Source: Alistipes sp. (GTDB taxonomy: Bacteria > Bacteroidota > Bacteroidia > Bacteroidales > Rikenellaceae). Taken from it: a stretch of 64,000 nt of DNA. A program made the position numbers and the translations under genes. Shown piece by piece: positions 36,001-43,028 of this stretch; the stretch's first letter is position 1; every line of letters begins with the position of its first letter. Where the stretch lies: contig JAHHQN010000006.1 of assembly GCA_020026375.1 (NCBI GenBank), positions 1 to 64,000 on the forward strand. Direction: 5' to 3'. The notes under the pieces are model-generated. The model searched no databases, had not been told where the DNA came from, and was given only the letters and a program-made list of their open reading frames with translations.

Positions 36001-36154
36001 GGTGTTCGCCAGCGGTCCCGGTTCGGCCAGCCGTCAGGGTATCGGCACGGGTGTATTCTTCGGCATGCTGGTGGCCATCACCGTCGGCATTGTCTTCGTA
36101 CCGCTCTTCTTTGTGTGGGTCTACAACTTGAAAGAAAAATGGAGTAAACGATGA
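33056..36154 (+). CDS. RND multidrug efflux pump (AcrB/HAE1 family)
   Basis: Proton-driven inner-membrane transporter exporting drugs, bile salts or other amphiphiles. The 1032-residue product has the two-fold RND layout: helix 1 at the N-terminus (FFIDRPIFSTVLSVVIVIVGL), a large periplasmic loop, helices 2-6 carrying the proton-relay pair Asp408-Asp409 in GIVVDDAIVVVES, then a second repeat. Helix 10-12 signatures such as VGLVAKNAILIVEFAKDE are present. It starts nine bases after the adaptor and overlaps the channel gene by four bases. No regulator gene is adjacent. Confidence 0.97.
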   Translation: MKLDFFIDRPIFSTVLSVVIVIVGLLGLMMLPVDQYPRIVPPVVKVSASYPGASAQTVTQAVATPIEQELNGTPGMLYMESTNSNTGGFSATITFDIDTDPDLAAVEIQNRVKQAESRLPAEVIQNGISVQKQASSKLMTITLLSTDPKFDEIYLSNYATLNVLDMLRRVKGVGSIYNIGSRYYAMQIWVQPDRLANLGLTVQDLQKALKDQNRESAAGVLGQQPVTNLDITIPITARGRLSSVAEFEEIVIRANPDGSLLRLRDVARVSLEASSYSTESGINGGNAAVLDINMLPGANAMEVAREVRKTMEEISRNFPEGISYKIPFDMTSFISQSIKEVYHTLFEALLLVILVVFLSLQNWRATLIPTIVVPISLIGTFGVMLAFGFSLNMMTLLGLILAIGIVVDDAIVVVESVERTMNEEGLSPKEATKKSMKGLGSAIIATSLVLCAVFVPVSFLSGITGQLYRQFTITIAVSVLISTFVALTLSPALCAIFLRPDSGKKKNRIFRRINIWLGKGNKSYEKAIRWSIRHSSRMIAFFGISLIALWVLNKVVPQSFMPQEDQGYFTVELELPEGATLERTRSIKDRAMEFLMSCDDVEYVLDVAGTSPRVGTNQSRCQMTVILKPWDERKSSNIREVMNRVRREMEQYPESKVYLSTPPVIPGMGTSGGFEMVLEARGDASYNDLQRAVDTLLHYASKHKELTGLSASIQKDIPQLYFDVDRDKAQMLGVPMADIFSTVKTFTGSVYVNDFNMFNRIYRVYIQAEAPYRAQQDNLGLFFVRGSDGAMIPITALGTTSYTTGPGTIRRFNMFNSATISGEAAQGYSSGQAMLLLEKIARQHLPASIGIEWSGLSYQEKHVSGQTGYVLALALLFVFLFLAAQYESWSIPVAVILSLPVAGIGAYVGNWACGLENNIYFQIGLVMLVGLVAKNAILIVEFAKDEVEKGRDTLTAVIMAAQLRFRPIVMTSLAFILGMLPLVFASGPGSASRQGIGTGVFFGMLVAITVGIVFVPLFFVWVYNLKEKWSKR

Positions 36155-37551
36155 AACGAACAACTATATTCTTAATGGCGGCCCTCGTGCTGTCGGGCTG
36201 CTCGGTGCAGAAGAAATGCAAGTCGCCGGAGCTGAACCTGCCCTCGCAGATTGTCGCCGGAAACACCGACTCGCTGACACTCAGCGACCGGAAATGGTGG
36301 GAGGTCTACAAGGACTCCACCCTCTGCGCACTCATTGACCGTACCCTGCAACACAACCGCAACATGCTCTCGGCCGAAGCCTATGTCCGTCAGATGGAGG
36401 AGCTTCACCGTGTGGGCAAGGTGGCACTCGCCCCTTCGTTCGGCGCGCTGGGCCACTACGACCGCAAGACCACCGACTACTCCGACCGTCCGTTCAAGGA
36501 GGAACCCAAGTTCGGACTGAAGGCCACCATGAGCTGGGAGATAGACCTGTGGGGCAACCTGCGCTGGGCCAAGCGCAAGGGTGCGGCCGAGTATCTGGCC
36601 TCGGTGGAGGCAGCGCGCGCCATGCGCATGTCGCTGGTCGCGGAGGTGGCCACCGCCTACTTCGAACTGGTGGCTCTCGACCATGAGCTGGAAACCGTGC
36701 GACGCACGGTCGAAACCCGTGAGGAGAGTGTACGTCAGGCCAAGCTGCGTTTCGAGGGCGGTCTCACTTCGGAGACGGCCTACCAGCAGGCCAAGGTGGA
36801 GCAGGCCAGTGCATCGGCCATGATTCCCGACCTGGAGCTGCGCATCGCACAGAAGGAGAACCAGATTTCGGTGCTGGCAGGCGGCTACCCCTCGCGGGTC
36901 GACCGCTCGGTGATGGACATCAACGTGGTGATGCCCGACTCGCTGCCCATCGGCCTGCCCTCGACCCTTCTGCAACGCCGTCCCGATGTCAGACAGTCGG
37001 AACAGCAGCTGAAGGCTGCCATGGCTGCCGTGGGCATGGCCTACGCCGACCGCTTTCCGCGTCTGACCATCAACCTCACGGGCGGTGTGGAGAACAACGA
37101 AATCGACCAGCTGCTCAAGTCGCCCTACTCCTTCATCACGGGCGGCATCGCCTCACCGCTCTTTGCCTTCGGAGCCAAGCGTGCCAAATACCGCGCTTCG
37201 CTGGCAGCCTACGACCAGGCACGTCTGTCCTATGAACAGAAGGTGCTGGAGGTGTTCCGCGAAGTAAACGATGCGGTGGTCTCCTACCGAAACATGCGCA
37301 AGACCGCCGAGCTGAAATACAACCTCAAGGAGGCCGCCCGACAGTATGTCGTGCTGGCCAAGCTGCAATACATCAACGGAGTAATTCGCTACATCGACGT
37401 TCTCGATGCACAGCGCAAATTCTTCGACGCGCAGATTGAGGAGAGCAAAGCCGTGAGAAACGAACATCTCGCGCTTGTGGGACTCTACAAGGCTTTGGGC
37501 GGAGGCTGGGAAACTGCCGACACCGAAGCCGGGCAAAAGAAAAAAGGTTGA
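36151..37551 (+). CDS. Outer-membrane efflux channel lipoprotein (NodT/OprM family)
   Basis: TolC-type trimeric channel completing the tripartite pump. The 466-residue product has a lipoprotein signal (LSG-C, Cys17) and two OEP repeats, with typical segments WWEVYKDSTLCALIDRTLQHNRN, LWGNLRWAKRKGAAEYLAS and the RRPDVRQSEQQLKAA motif, followed by a coiled-coil region near the C-terminus. The ATGA overlap with the pump gene indicates translational coupling. The stop codon lies inside the terminator stem. Confidence 0.95.
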   Translation: MKRTTIFLMAALVLSGCSVQKKCKSPELNLPSQIVAGNTDSLTLSDRKWWEVYKDSTLCALIDRTLQHNRNMLSAEAYVRQMEELHRVGKVALAPSFGALGHYDRKTTDYSDRPFKEEPKFGLKATMSWEIDLWGNLRWAKRKGAAEYLASVEAARAMRMSLVAEVATAYFELVALDHELETVRRTVETREESVRQAKLRFEGGLTSETAYQQAKVEQASASAMIPDLELRIAQKENQISVLAGGYPSRVDRSVMDINVVMPDSLPIGLPSTLLQRRPDVRQSEQQLKAAMAAVGMAYADRFPRLTINLTGGVENNEIDQLLKSPYSFITGGIASPLFAFGAKRAKYRASLAAYDQARLSYEQKVLEVFREVNDAVVSYRNMRKTAELKYNLKEAARQYVVLAKLQYINGVIRYIDVLDAQRKFFDAQIEESKAVRNEHLALVGLYKALGGGWETADTEAGQKKKG

Positions 37552-37572
37552 CCATCAGGTCAACCTTTTTTT
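37541..37572 (+). terminator. Terminator of the RND operon
   Basis: Stem AAAAAGGTTGACC (37541-37553) pairs with 37558-37570 across a 4-base ATCA loop and ends in a T-run. It overlaps the end of the channel gene. Confidence 0.88.
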
Positions 37573-37704
37573 AAAGCAACAGGGAGCGAGGACGTCCATA
37601 TCGCATGCACGGATATTCGGAACGAAGGGGCGCACATCAGCGACTCCTGCTCCACGTTCCTATCTGAAGGTGAAGCCCCTTCTCCCCTCTTTCAATCTAT
37701 CAGC

Positions 37705-37763
37705 AAAAAAAGACCGCTGCACGGCTCATCCCCATGGGAAGTTGTACCGTGCAGCGGTCTTTG
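37705..37763 (-). terminator. Terminator of the YfcC-type transporter gene
   Basis: A 16-bp stem (37709-37724 with 37747-37762, AAAGACCGCTGCACGG and complement) has a 22-base loop; on the minus strand a U-run follows (37705-37711). It lies 19 bases past the stop codon of the transporter gene. Confidence 0.8.
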
Positions 37764-37781
37764 TCTTAAGGTCAGGGTCTC

Positions 37782-39363
37782 TTAGAATCCGTTCATCGGC
37801 ACCAGCACCGTGGGAATGAGCAGCAGCAGGCCCAACAGCACCATGAACAGAATGAATTTCCACGCCCAGCGAAACCATTTGTCGTAGGGGATATGACTCA
37901 CGCCCAGCACCGCCATCAGCACGCCCGAAGTGGGTGTGAGCAGGTTGGTGAACGCATCGCCGAACTGATAGGCCATGACCGCCGCCTGCTTCGACATGCC
38001 GATAAGCTCGGCAAAGGGCGCCATGATGGGCATGGTGAGCGCCGCCTTGGCACTGCCCGACGGCATCACCAGATTGATGAGCGTCTGAATGGCATACATC
38101 ACGCTCACGGTGGCCACCTGTCCCAGTCCGTCCATGCCGGCGGCCAGATTGTGGAGAATGGTGTCGATGATGCGTCCCTCCTTGAGTATCACGATGATAC
38201 CTCCGGCAAGACCGACCACCAGTGCCGCACTCATCATGTCCTTGCAACCTGCGAGGAAGAGCTGCACCAGCTCGTTGGGCCCCTTGCCGTTGGCCACACC
38301 CGAGAAGATGCCCAGCGCAAAAAAGAGGGTCGAGATTTCGGCAATGTACCAACCATAGCCCATCACACCCACTATCAGATAGAAAATGGTGAAGAAGAGC
38401 AGATTCATGATGAAGAAATGGACACTCTTGCGCAGGAGGAAGACCGACAGCACGGTGAATGCCCCCGCAAGGACGGGAATGAGCGGCAGATGCTCGAAGA
38501 CCGAATTACCGATTTTGAGCGAGGTTTCGGGATAGCGGAACGCGAAAACAATCTGCACCGCGGCGAGGAAGAGGTAGCACCCCCAGGCGGCACGCGGCGT
38601 GCGGAACTCCACCTCCATCGAGGTGTCGGTGTGCAGCTCGCGCCAGTAGTTGTCGTCGTGGTAGACCACCGACGACTCGGGACAGCGCTTCACACGGTTG
38701 GCATAACGCAGAATCCACGCGAAGCCGATGGTATTGATGACCACCCAGCAGAACAGGCGGTACTCGATACCCGAAAAGAGAGGCAGCCCCGAAAGGCTCT
38801 GGGCAATGCCGATGGTCAGCGGATTGAGAATGGCACCCGCGAAGCCGAGGCCTGCCGCCACGAAGGCCATACACACACCCGTGATGGAATCATAGCCCAT
38901 GGAGATGGCCATCGGCACCAGCACCATGCAGAACGGTATGGTCTCCTCACTCATGCCGAACACCGCACCGAAGATACTGAACATGAGCATGATGCACACC
39001 AGCATGAGATTGTCGATACCCACCTTGCGAATCAGGGAGTTCGACTCCAGCCGGCGCGCCTTGCGCAGGAAGGTCATCGTGCCGACATCGAAGGCGCGGC
39101 TGTCGTTGACAATCCAGAACGCACCGCCGATGATGAGGGTGAAGATAATGATGTCGGCCTTGTCGACAAAGCCCTTGAAGAAGGCCGAGAATATCTGCCA
39201 CGTCTGCGGCACACGTTCCACCGCACGGTAGACCATCGTGCGTGTGCCGTCACCGGCGGTCTGCTCGACATACTCACCGCCCGGTATCACCCATGTGAGC
39301 AGGGCGCAGAAGACGATGACCGAGAAGATGATGACGTAGGTATGGGGTACTTTTTTTTTTCAT
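37782..39363 (-). CDS. YfcC/DcuC-family membrane transporter, frameshifted by a poly-A run at its start
   Basis: The continuous frame begins at a GTG (39290) and encodes 502 residues of a twelve-helix carrier of the YfcC branch (DcuC-like; dicarboxylate or amino-acid transport). Upstream the same frame reads ...VPHTYVIIFSVIVFCALLTWVIPGGEYV, the normal first helix of the family. It is preceded by a run of ten A and an ATG at 39363. With nine A the gene would read M-K-K-K-V-P-H-T-Y in frame; with ten, as here, ATG leads to a roughly 30-residue peptide ending at TGA. Later signatures include SGSAKAALTMPIMAPFAEL and FGDAFTNLLTPTSG. The sequence shown is thus out of frame at the start: a phase-off state, transcriptional slippage, or a sequencing error. 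Confidence 0.85.
39351..39360 (-). repeat. Poly-A(10) tract after the transporter start codon
   Basis: Ten identical bases directly follow the ATG at 39361-39363. Gain or loss of one base switches the reading frame of the transporter. The 73-base offset between ATG and the open frame is not a multiple of three; 72 would be. Confidence 0.85.
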
Positions 39364-39389
39364 GACGGGAATTTATGACATTACGGGTA

Positions 39390-39397
39390 CAAAATTA
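39390..39397 (-). promoter_or_regulatory. Promoter -7 element of the transporter gene
   Basis: On the minus strand TAATTTTG matches TAnnTTTG, 26 bases upstream of the ATG at 39363. It supports that ATG, not the internal GTG at 39290, as the evolved start. Confidence 0.55.
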
Positions 39398-39431
39398 GCA
39401 AAAACACGGGGAGTTGCCCCCTCAACACAAC

Positions 39432-39459
39432 AAAAAGTCCCGAAAAGACTTCGGGACTT
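39432..39459 (-). terminator. Terminator of the two-component operon
   Basis: Stem AAGTCCCGAA (39435-39444) pairs with TTCGGGACTT (39450-39459) over a 5-base loop; on the minus strand it is followed by U (39432-39436). It lies 36 bases after the histidine kinase stop codon. Confidence 0.8.
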
Positions 39460-39495
39460 CAGATTTCATATTCGGACCGGACCATCTGCCGCGCG

Positions 39496-40965
39496 TCAAA
39501 TCCCCATATCGTTCGAAGGGGGGCGCTTGGCAATGGTGAAGACAAACTCCAGCCCCCCCGACTCCGCAAGGCGCGCGGAAAGGGTGCCGCGATGCAGCAG
39601 CACCACGTTCTTGACGATGGAGAGTCCCAGTCCCGTGCCGCCCAGCTTGCGTGAACGCCCCTTGTCGACACGGTAGAAGCGCTCGAAAAGATGAGGCAGA
39701 TGTTCGGGAGCCACTCCCTGACCGTCGTCAAAGAACGAGAGACGGCAATAGTCATCGTTGTTCTCCAGCAGGCGGATTGTGATGTTGCGGCCTCCGGAGT
39801 AGGTCATCGCGTTGGACATCAGATTGCGAAAGAGCGAAGCCAGAAGGGTGTTGTTGCCATAGACCGAAATGTGGTCCTCCATCTCGAGATGGAACTCCAT
39901 CTGCTGCTGTTCGAGCCGCACCTGCAACTCGTCGACCACATCGAAAATCACATCGTTCAAATCCACGGTCTCCATGGCAATCAGACGGCTGGCTTCGTCC
40001 ATGCGTGTGATGGTGGCCACGTCGTTGAGCATCTGACACAACCGCTCGCTGCTGGCATAGCACTGCCCGATGAACTCCTGCTTGCGCTGCTCGCTGATTT
40101 CGGGGTGGGTCATCAGCGTTTCGAGGCAGGCTTGAATCACCGCTATCGGGGTCTTCAACTCGTGGTTGATATTGTTGGTCAGTTGTTTCTTGATACGGAT
40201 TTTCTCCTGCTCCTCGTGCAGGGCGCGGCGGTGTTCGATTTTCAGTTCCTCGGTGGCCTGCTGGAACCTGGCATAGAGCTGCACGATATGCCGCGAGATG
40301 TTGCCCAACTCGTCATTGGGGAAGGTCTCGGTGTCGGTAATCACCTCGCCCCGCTGCACACGGTCGGCGAAATGGCTCAGACCCGAAATGGTCGAACCCA
40401 CACGACAGGCAATACAATACCCCACCAGAATCATCAGAAGCGTCACGCCGATCATGAACCACAGGTAACCGTTATCGGCGGCCAACACCTCCTTCAACGA
40501 CACCGAATAAGGCACGGCGGTACGCACCACCACATTTTCACCCTCCATGGCCGAATAGAAATAGTTGGTCGAGATGGTATTCGAGTAGCGGAGCGTCTGA
40601 TAGCCCATGCCGTTTTGAATGGCGTCGATGACCTCGGGACGGTCGAGATGGTTGCCCATGTCGGTGGCGTTGCCCATGTTGTCGAACAGCACCACACCGT
40701 CGTTGCCGATGACAGATATGCGCATGCCCTCGAAAGGCAGCACCGTATTCTTCACGATATCCTCCACCGCGACACCGTCGTCGAGGATATTGAGGATTCT
40801 CATGTTGAAGAGCTGGAGCGTACTGTTAAGCTCCTCGGCCTTGAACAACCGTTCGCGTCTGTACTGGTAGAAGATGAAGCACGACATGAGCATGAGCGCG
40901 AAGCCCACCACCAGTATGAAGACGCGGATATGGTAGGGAAGTCTATTTTTCAAAACCGTAGCCAT
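39496..40965 (-). CDS. Sensor histidine kinase, PhoR-like
   Basis: Membrane sensor that phosphorylates the adjacent response regulator. The 489-residue product has two membrane helices (about 13-33 and 166-186) enclosing a periplasmic sensor of about 130 residues. A HAMP region and the HisKA domain with phospho-acceptor His268 (NNINHELKTP) come next, then the ATPase domain with N-box LFRNLMSNAM, G1 FDDGQGV, F-box LFERFYRVDKG and G2 GGTGLGLSIVKNVV. The start overlaps the regulator gene by 23 bases. A phosphate role is inferred from the regulator's operator-like repeats and cannot be read from the sensor domain. Confidence 0.94.
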   Translation of the reverse strand: MATVLKNRLPYHIRVFILVVGFALMLMSCFIFYQYRRERLFKAEELNSTLQLFNMRILNILDDGVAVEDIVKNTVLPFEGMRISVIGNDGVVLFDNMGNATDMGNHLDRPEVIDAIQNGMGYQTLRYSNTISTNYFYSAMEGENVVVRTAVPYSVSLKEVLAADNGYLWFMIGVTLLMILVGYCIACRVGSTISGLSHFADRVQRGEVITDTETFPNDELGNISRHIVQLYARFQQATEELKIEHRRALHEEQEKIRIKKQLTNNINHELKTPIAVIQACLETLMTHPEISEQRKQEFIGQCYASSERLCQMLNDVATITRMDEASRLIAMETVDLNDVIFDVVDELQVRLEQQQMEFHLEMEDHISVYGNNTLLASLFRNLMSNAMTYSGGRNITIRLLENNDDYCRLSFFDDGQGVAPEHLPHLFERFYRVDKGRSRKLGGTGLGLSIVKNVVLLHRGTLSARLAESGGLEFVFTIAKRPPSNDMGI

Positions 40966-41635
40966 AGCCGAAGCGCGTGACGATATGTTTGCCGTAGGGG
41001 CCTATCTTCTTTCTCAGACGGGTGATTTTCACATCGATGGTGCGGTTCAGCACAAAGACATCGTCGTCCCAGATGTGAGAGAGTATCTCCTCACGCGAGA
41101 GAATCTTGCCCAGATTGTTCATCAGCAAAATCAGCAGCTCGAGCTCCTTGCGCGTGATGGGCACCTCCACACCGTCGACCTCCAGACGCTTGGCATCGCA
41201 GTCGACATGCAGTCCCTCGAAATCGAGGACTCCGGCTTTGCGCGGACGCTCCTGCTGCAGGCGCGAGGTGCGGCGCAACACCGACTTCACACGCGCCAGA
41301 AGATTGCGTATCGAGTAGGGTTTGGTGATATAGTCATCGGCACCCAGATTCAGACCGGCCACCATCTCGTCTTCGGTGGTCTTGGCCGTACAGAATATAA
41401 TGGGTATGGAGAAGGTTTCGTAGTTCTCCTTGAGCATCTGCGCCATCTTGAATCCGCTCATGCCCCCCATCATCACATCGAGCAAGATGAGGTCATAGTG
41501 GCAGATATCCAATTTCAGGGCCTCTTCGGCCGACGATGCGGTGTCGACCTCATAGCCTTCGACTTCGAGGTTGAAACGCACGACATTGGTCAGTGCCTCC
41601 TCATCGTCAACAACAAGTATTCTTTGCTTTTCCAT
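40943..41635 (-). CDS. OmpR/PhoB-family response regulator
   Basis: DNA-binding partner of the downstream kinase. The 230-residue product starts at ATG 41635 (MEKQRILVVDDEE); a longer in-frame extension upstream would add residues before the conserved receiver start. Receiver: Asp10-Asp11, phospho-acceptor Asp53 (LILLDVMMGG), Lys in YITKPYS. The C-terminal winged helix carries the RKELELLILLMNN and NRTIDVKITRLRKKIG segments typical of OmpR/PhoB proteins. A direct repeat resembling a Pho box lies upstream, suggesting autoregulation. Confidence 0.94.
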   Translation of the reverse strand: MEKQRILVVDDEEALTNVVRFNLEVEGYEVDTASSAEEALKLDICHYDLILLDVMMGGMSGFKMAQMLKENYETFSIPIIFCTAKTTEDEMVAGLNLGADDYITKPYSIRNLLARVKSVLRRTSRLQQERPRKAGVLDFEGLHVDCDAKRLEVDGVEVPITRKELELLILLMNNLGKILSREEILSHIWDDDVFVLNRTIDVKITRLRKKIGPYGKHIVTRFGYGYGFEK

Positions 41636-41652
41636 AGCTGAATTTTTCCATG

Positions 41653-41660
41653 CAAATATA
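41653..41660 (-). promoter_or_regulatory. Promoter -7 element of the two-component operon
   Basis: Minus-strand TATATTTG matches TAnnTTTG; the ATG follows 17 bases later. Confidence 0.5.
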
Positions 41661-41697
41661 CCAAATGCCCGCCATAGTTCCACCCTCGCGGCAAACT

Positions 41698-41715
41698 CTT
41701 AACAAAAATGTAACA
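41698..41715 (-). promoter_or_regulatory. Direct-repeat operator upstream of the response regulator (Pho-box-like)
   Basis: On the minus strand TGTTACATTTTTGTTAAG consists of two 7-base half-sites (TGTTACA, TGTTAAG) four bases apart, the spacing of PhoB boxes. A closely similar sequence lies upstream of the TonB receptor gene (45756-45773). The recurrence of TGTnACATTTnTGT in front of two neighbouring units supports a shared regulator. Confidence 0.5.
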
Positions 41716-41808
41716 ACTTCACTCCACCGACAAAAAAACTCCTACCCTCACGGGCAAGAGCCAACAAATTAACCTAACTTAAAATTCAGAATTGGATTAT
41801 TTCTATAA

Positions 41809-42972
41809 TCATTTGAATTTATAGCTACACCATGAGAACAGACTACGGTCGACCCCCTTGTTCGCATCGGTGAGTTCGACCCGACCTTCTCCATTGACCT
41901 CCTTGCCCGTTAACGGCTCTGCAAGGCGATTGGTCAACACGACTGTCGAAGCATCATCGCCAGCCCCTTTCTTGTCGGTGAAGTCCACAAGGTCGATGAC
42001 GCGACCACTACCCATGACTACGGCATTCGAAATTGCGACTTTCGCACCACGACGTACTTTTATCACGTCCTGCATCTCGGCCGACGCAGAATTATTCTCG
42101 ATGGTCATGTTCTCGATTTTGAAATCGGACTGTCCCGCATGATCCGGGCCGTCACCGTCGAGATTACCATCAGCCTCCACACCTCGAGGATCGGATTCAT
42201 CACTGGTAAAGTTCTTCTCCCACACACCATAGCAGTTCGAGAGTGTACCATTGTAGCCCTGTGTAAAGTCAAACATATCGTCCTCGCAGTTAACCACAAG
42301 CAAATTTTTGACATTGACACTGCCTCCAAAAAATTCCACACCGTCATCGGCACCTTCCATAATGTAGATATTCTCCACTACGGTAGAATTGCCAACTCCA
42401 TTCAGTGTAAGACCGTTATGTTCGATATCGGCACTAGAGCGCGCACCCGAATAGCAGATTTCGACATAACGCAACACACCCGAATTGTCAGAAGCATCGT
42501 CTCCTCCGTATTTGTAGTCGTTGTTGATTTCAGTAGCACCTACATTTCCCGAAGCCGAAGCTCCCGAAATCGGTGCACGACCATTGATGATGATACCGCC
42601 CCAATATCCCGGAGTGGCATTGTCGACATCGGCGGTGAAAACTATCGGCTGCGAAGCCGTACCTTCAGCCATGATTTTGCCGCCCTGCGCCACAAGAATA
42701 TAATTGGCAAAGCCCTTTCTGGCACGAAGAGTCATACCTGCCGGAATCTCCAGCACACCACCATCGGCCACCACTACCGACCCCTTAATGTAATAACGGG
42801 TGGAAGCATCGAGAGTCTTGTGCTCCGTAATCACCCCCGAGAGGTTCTCCTCTGATGAAGGCTGCACGACAGGTGGAGTCTGCAACGTATCATCATCATC
42901 GTCACATGCCGTAAAAACGGGGGTGCTCATCATTGCGGCAAAGGCCAGCAGACAAATCATTCTTTTTTTCAT
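41809..42972 (-). CDS. Surface lipoprotein with right-handed beta-helix features
   Basis: The 387-residue product has a lipoprotein signal with Cys22 followed by five Asp, fitting surface export. The mature part shows solenoid-like repeats rich in short G-x-[IVL]-x-[IVL] turns (VEICYSGARSSADIEHNGLTLNGV, IYIMEGADDGVEFFGGSVNVKNLLVVNCEDD, FKIENMTIENNSAS), as in parallel beta-helix proteins. In many Bacteroidetes a protein of this type sits directly behind a TonB receptor of the kind found upstream here, and may serve as its surface partner. The gap to the receptor gene is 56 bases. Database names such as multidrug transporter for this family have no support. Confidence 0.7.
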   Translation of the reverse strand: MKKRMICLLAFAAMMSTPVFTACDDDDDTLQTPPVVQPSSEENLSGVITEHKTLDASTRYYIKGSVVVADGGVLEIPAGMTLRARKGFANYILVAQGGKIMAEGTASQPIVFTADVDNATPGYWGGIIINGRAPISGASASGNVGATEINNDYKYGGDDASDNSGVLRYVEICYSGARSSADIEHNGLTLNGVGNSTVVENIYIMEGADDGVEFFGGSVNVKNLLVVNCEDDMFDFTQGYNGTLSNCYGVWEKNFTSDESDPRGVEADGNLDGDGPDHAGQSDFKIENMTIENNSASAEMQDVIKVRRGAKVAISNAVVMGSGRVIDLVDFTDKKGAGDDASTVVLTNRLAEPLTGKEVNGEGRVELTDANKGVDRSLFSWCSYKFK

Positions 42973-43028
42973 GGTTTTAATTTTTTAGTGAAACTAAATC
43001 TGTTTTTTTGTAATTATTATATTTTGAA

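Noticed and set aside
40985..41641. Open frame antisense to the response regulator, and similar shadows elsewhere.
   Set aside because: Composition follows the opposite strand's codon use and no family pattern is visible.
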